Shown in pieces: positions 63,314-63,959 of a stretch of 63,959 nucleotides of DNA. A program made the position numbers and the translations under genes. The notes below the pieces were generated by a model. That model was not told the origin of the DNA. It worked only from the letters and a program-made list of their open reading frames with translations, and searched no databases. The stretch's first letter is position 1, and every line of letters starts with the position of its first letter. The stretch lies in contig JAITGL010000041.1 of NCBI GenBank assembly GCA_031280645.1, positions 1-63,959 of the forward strand. The letters run 5' to 3'. Source of the DNA: Tannerellaceae bacterium (GTDB lineage Bacteria; Bacteroidota; Bacteroidia; Bacteroidales; Tannerellaceae).

Positions 63314-63959
63314 ATGGCAAATTTAATCGACAATGTTTCCCGAACTTTCGGAGAATACCTTCTCATACCGGGCCTCACAACCAAGCTTTGTGTTCCCGCC
63401 AATATTTCGCTGCGCACTTCTCTTGTGAAGTACAATAAGAGCGAGATGCCTCCCATTCGCCTCAACATTCCCTTCGTATCTGCAATTATGCAATCGGTGT
63501 CAGGCCCCGAACTTGCCATTGAGCTGGCTCGCAACGGAGGCCTTTCTTTTATTTATGCCTCTCAAGCGGTGGAAAGTCAGGCCGAGATGGTGCGGAAGGT
63601 GAAGAAATTTAAGGCGGGATTCGTGGTGAGCGATTCCAACCTGACGCCCGAACACCGATTGGCCGACGTACTATCGCTCATTGCCCGCACCGGACATTCC
63701 ACAATTGGAGTAACCGACGACGGCTCGCCAAACGGGCGCCTGCTGGGCATAGTAACAAGCCGCGACTTCCGCTCCGATAAAGACGATCGCTACACGAAGG
63801 TGAAGGACTTCATGACCCCTTTCGACAAACTAATCTACGGCAAGGCCGGCATCTCCCTAACCGAGGCGAACCAAATGATATGGAAGCACAAGCTAAATAC
63901 GCTGCCCATAGTCGACGAGGCTCAGCGGCTCCTCTACTTCGTTTTCCGCAAGGATTACG
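63314..63959 (+). CDS. guaB: IMP dehydrogenase, N-terminal part (runs off the window)
   Basis: The frame opens at ATG 63314 and is still open at the window end, giving 215 residues. GuaB oxidises IMP to XMP in GTP synthesis. TFGEYLLIPGLTT replaces the usual N-terminal block; then come IRLNIPFVSAIMQSVSGPELAIELARNGGLSFIYASQAVESQAEMVRKVKKFKAG in family order, followed by two CBS-type units (LSLIARTGHSTIGVTDDG...LLGIVTSRDFR and SLTEANQMIWKHKLNTLPIVDE). The active-site cysteine lies beyond the window. Confidence 0.9.
   Translation, partial: MANLIDNVSRTFGEYLLIPGLTTKLCVPANISLRTSLVKYNKSEMPPIRLNIPFVSAIMQSVSGPELAIELARNGGLSFIYASQAVESQAEMVRKVKKFKAGFVVSDSNLTPEHRLADVLSLIARTGHSTIGVTDDGSPNGRLLGIVTSRDFRSDKDDRYTKVKDFMTPFDKLIYGKAGISLTEANQMIWKHKLNTLPIVDEAQRLLYFVFRKDY

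Noticed and set aside
1..63959. tRNA or rRNA genes
   Set aside because: No cloverleaf or rRNA-like stretch was recognised by eye; a tRNAscan run would be decisive.

Overview
The window looks like chromosomal DNA of a Bacteroidota member, order Bacteroidales. Many genes have the Bacteroidota sigma-ABfr type -7 element TAnnTTTG (TATCTTTG, TATATTTG, TACATTTG) 15-60 bp before the start, and few have a Shine-Dalgarno site. Lineage marks include PorZ of the type IX secretion system, DUF4296, a 6-bladed-propeller lipoprotein, a short DksA-like protein encoded beside lspA, and a compact prolyl-tRNA synthetase. No rRNA, tRNA, insertion sequence, phage or CRISPR locus was seen. The genus cannot be told from the sequence.

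Layout. 0.8-5.3 kb: K+/H+ antiporter, M19 dipeptidase, lpxB, SRPBCC protein. 5.5-7.7 kb: a small peptide locus, made of a RiPP-type precursor with four cysteines, a propeller lipoprotein, and a ruined radical-SAM maturase. 7.8-13.4 kb: amino-acid permease, secreted alpha/beta hydrolase, and a minus-strand operon (DUF2520, kdsC, maf, comB-like). 14.6-21.6 kb: YgiQ radical SAM, acyltransferase, DUF362, gpmI, DUF3109. 22-26.8 kb (minus): Sel1/transglutaminase gene with a frameshift, kdsA, miaA, cyclophilin, nucleotidyltransferase. 27.7-35.3 kb: Imm11/DUF1629-like gene, then the minus-strand operon leuS-yitT-rdgB-porZ. 35.4-43.2 kb is accessory: two TPR proteins, a 1.6-kb repeat array, a helical protein and three HEAT-like proteins. 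43.4-49 kb: ileS, dksA-like, lspA, DUF4296 and a small ORF. 49-62.9 kb: another helical paralog, GH43, GT51, the operon proS-M23-response regulator-histidine kinase, a HEAT-like protein, a third helical paralog, rpe and comEC-like. The window ends inside guaB.

The most unusual signal is a set of five intergenic tandem arrays (13.8-14.4, 27.1-27.5, 37.6-39.2, 49.9-50.0 and 59.7-60.0 kb). Their sequences are unrelated, but each is built around its own short palindrome and each has nearly the same spacing: 40-41, 21, 41, 41 and 41 bp. Spacing is exact over 40 consecutive units in the largest. Four of the five lie between divergent promoters. Three lie directly upstream of the three intact members of one paralogous helical protein family; a decayed fourth member lies at 28.3-28.6 kb. 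HEAT-like genes with a shared C-terminal motif flank two of these three loci. Array plus helical protein plus HEAT-like protein is the best candidate here for an undescribed system.
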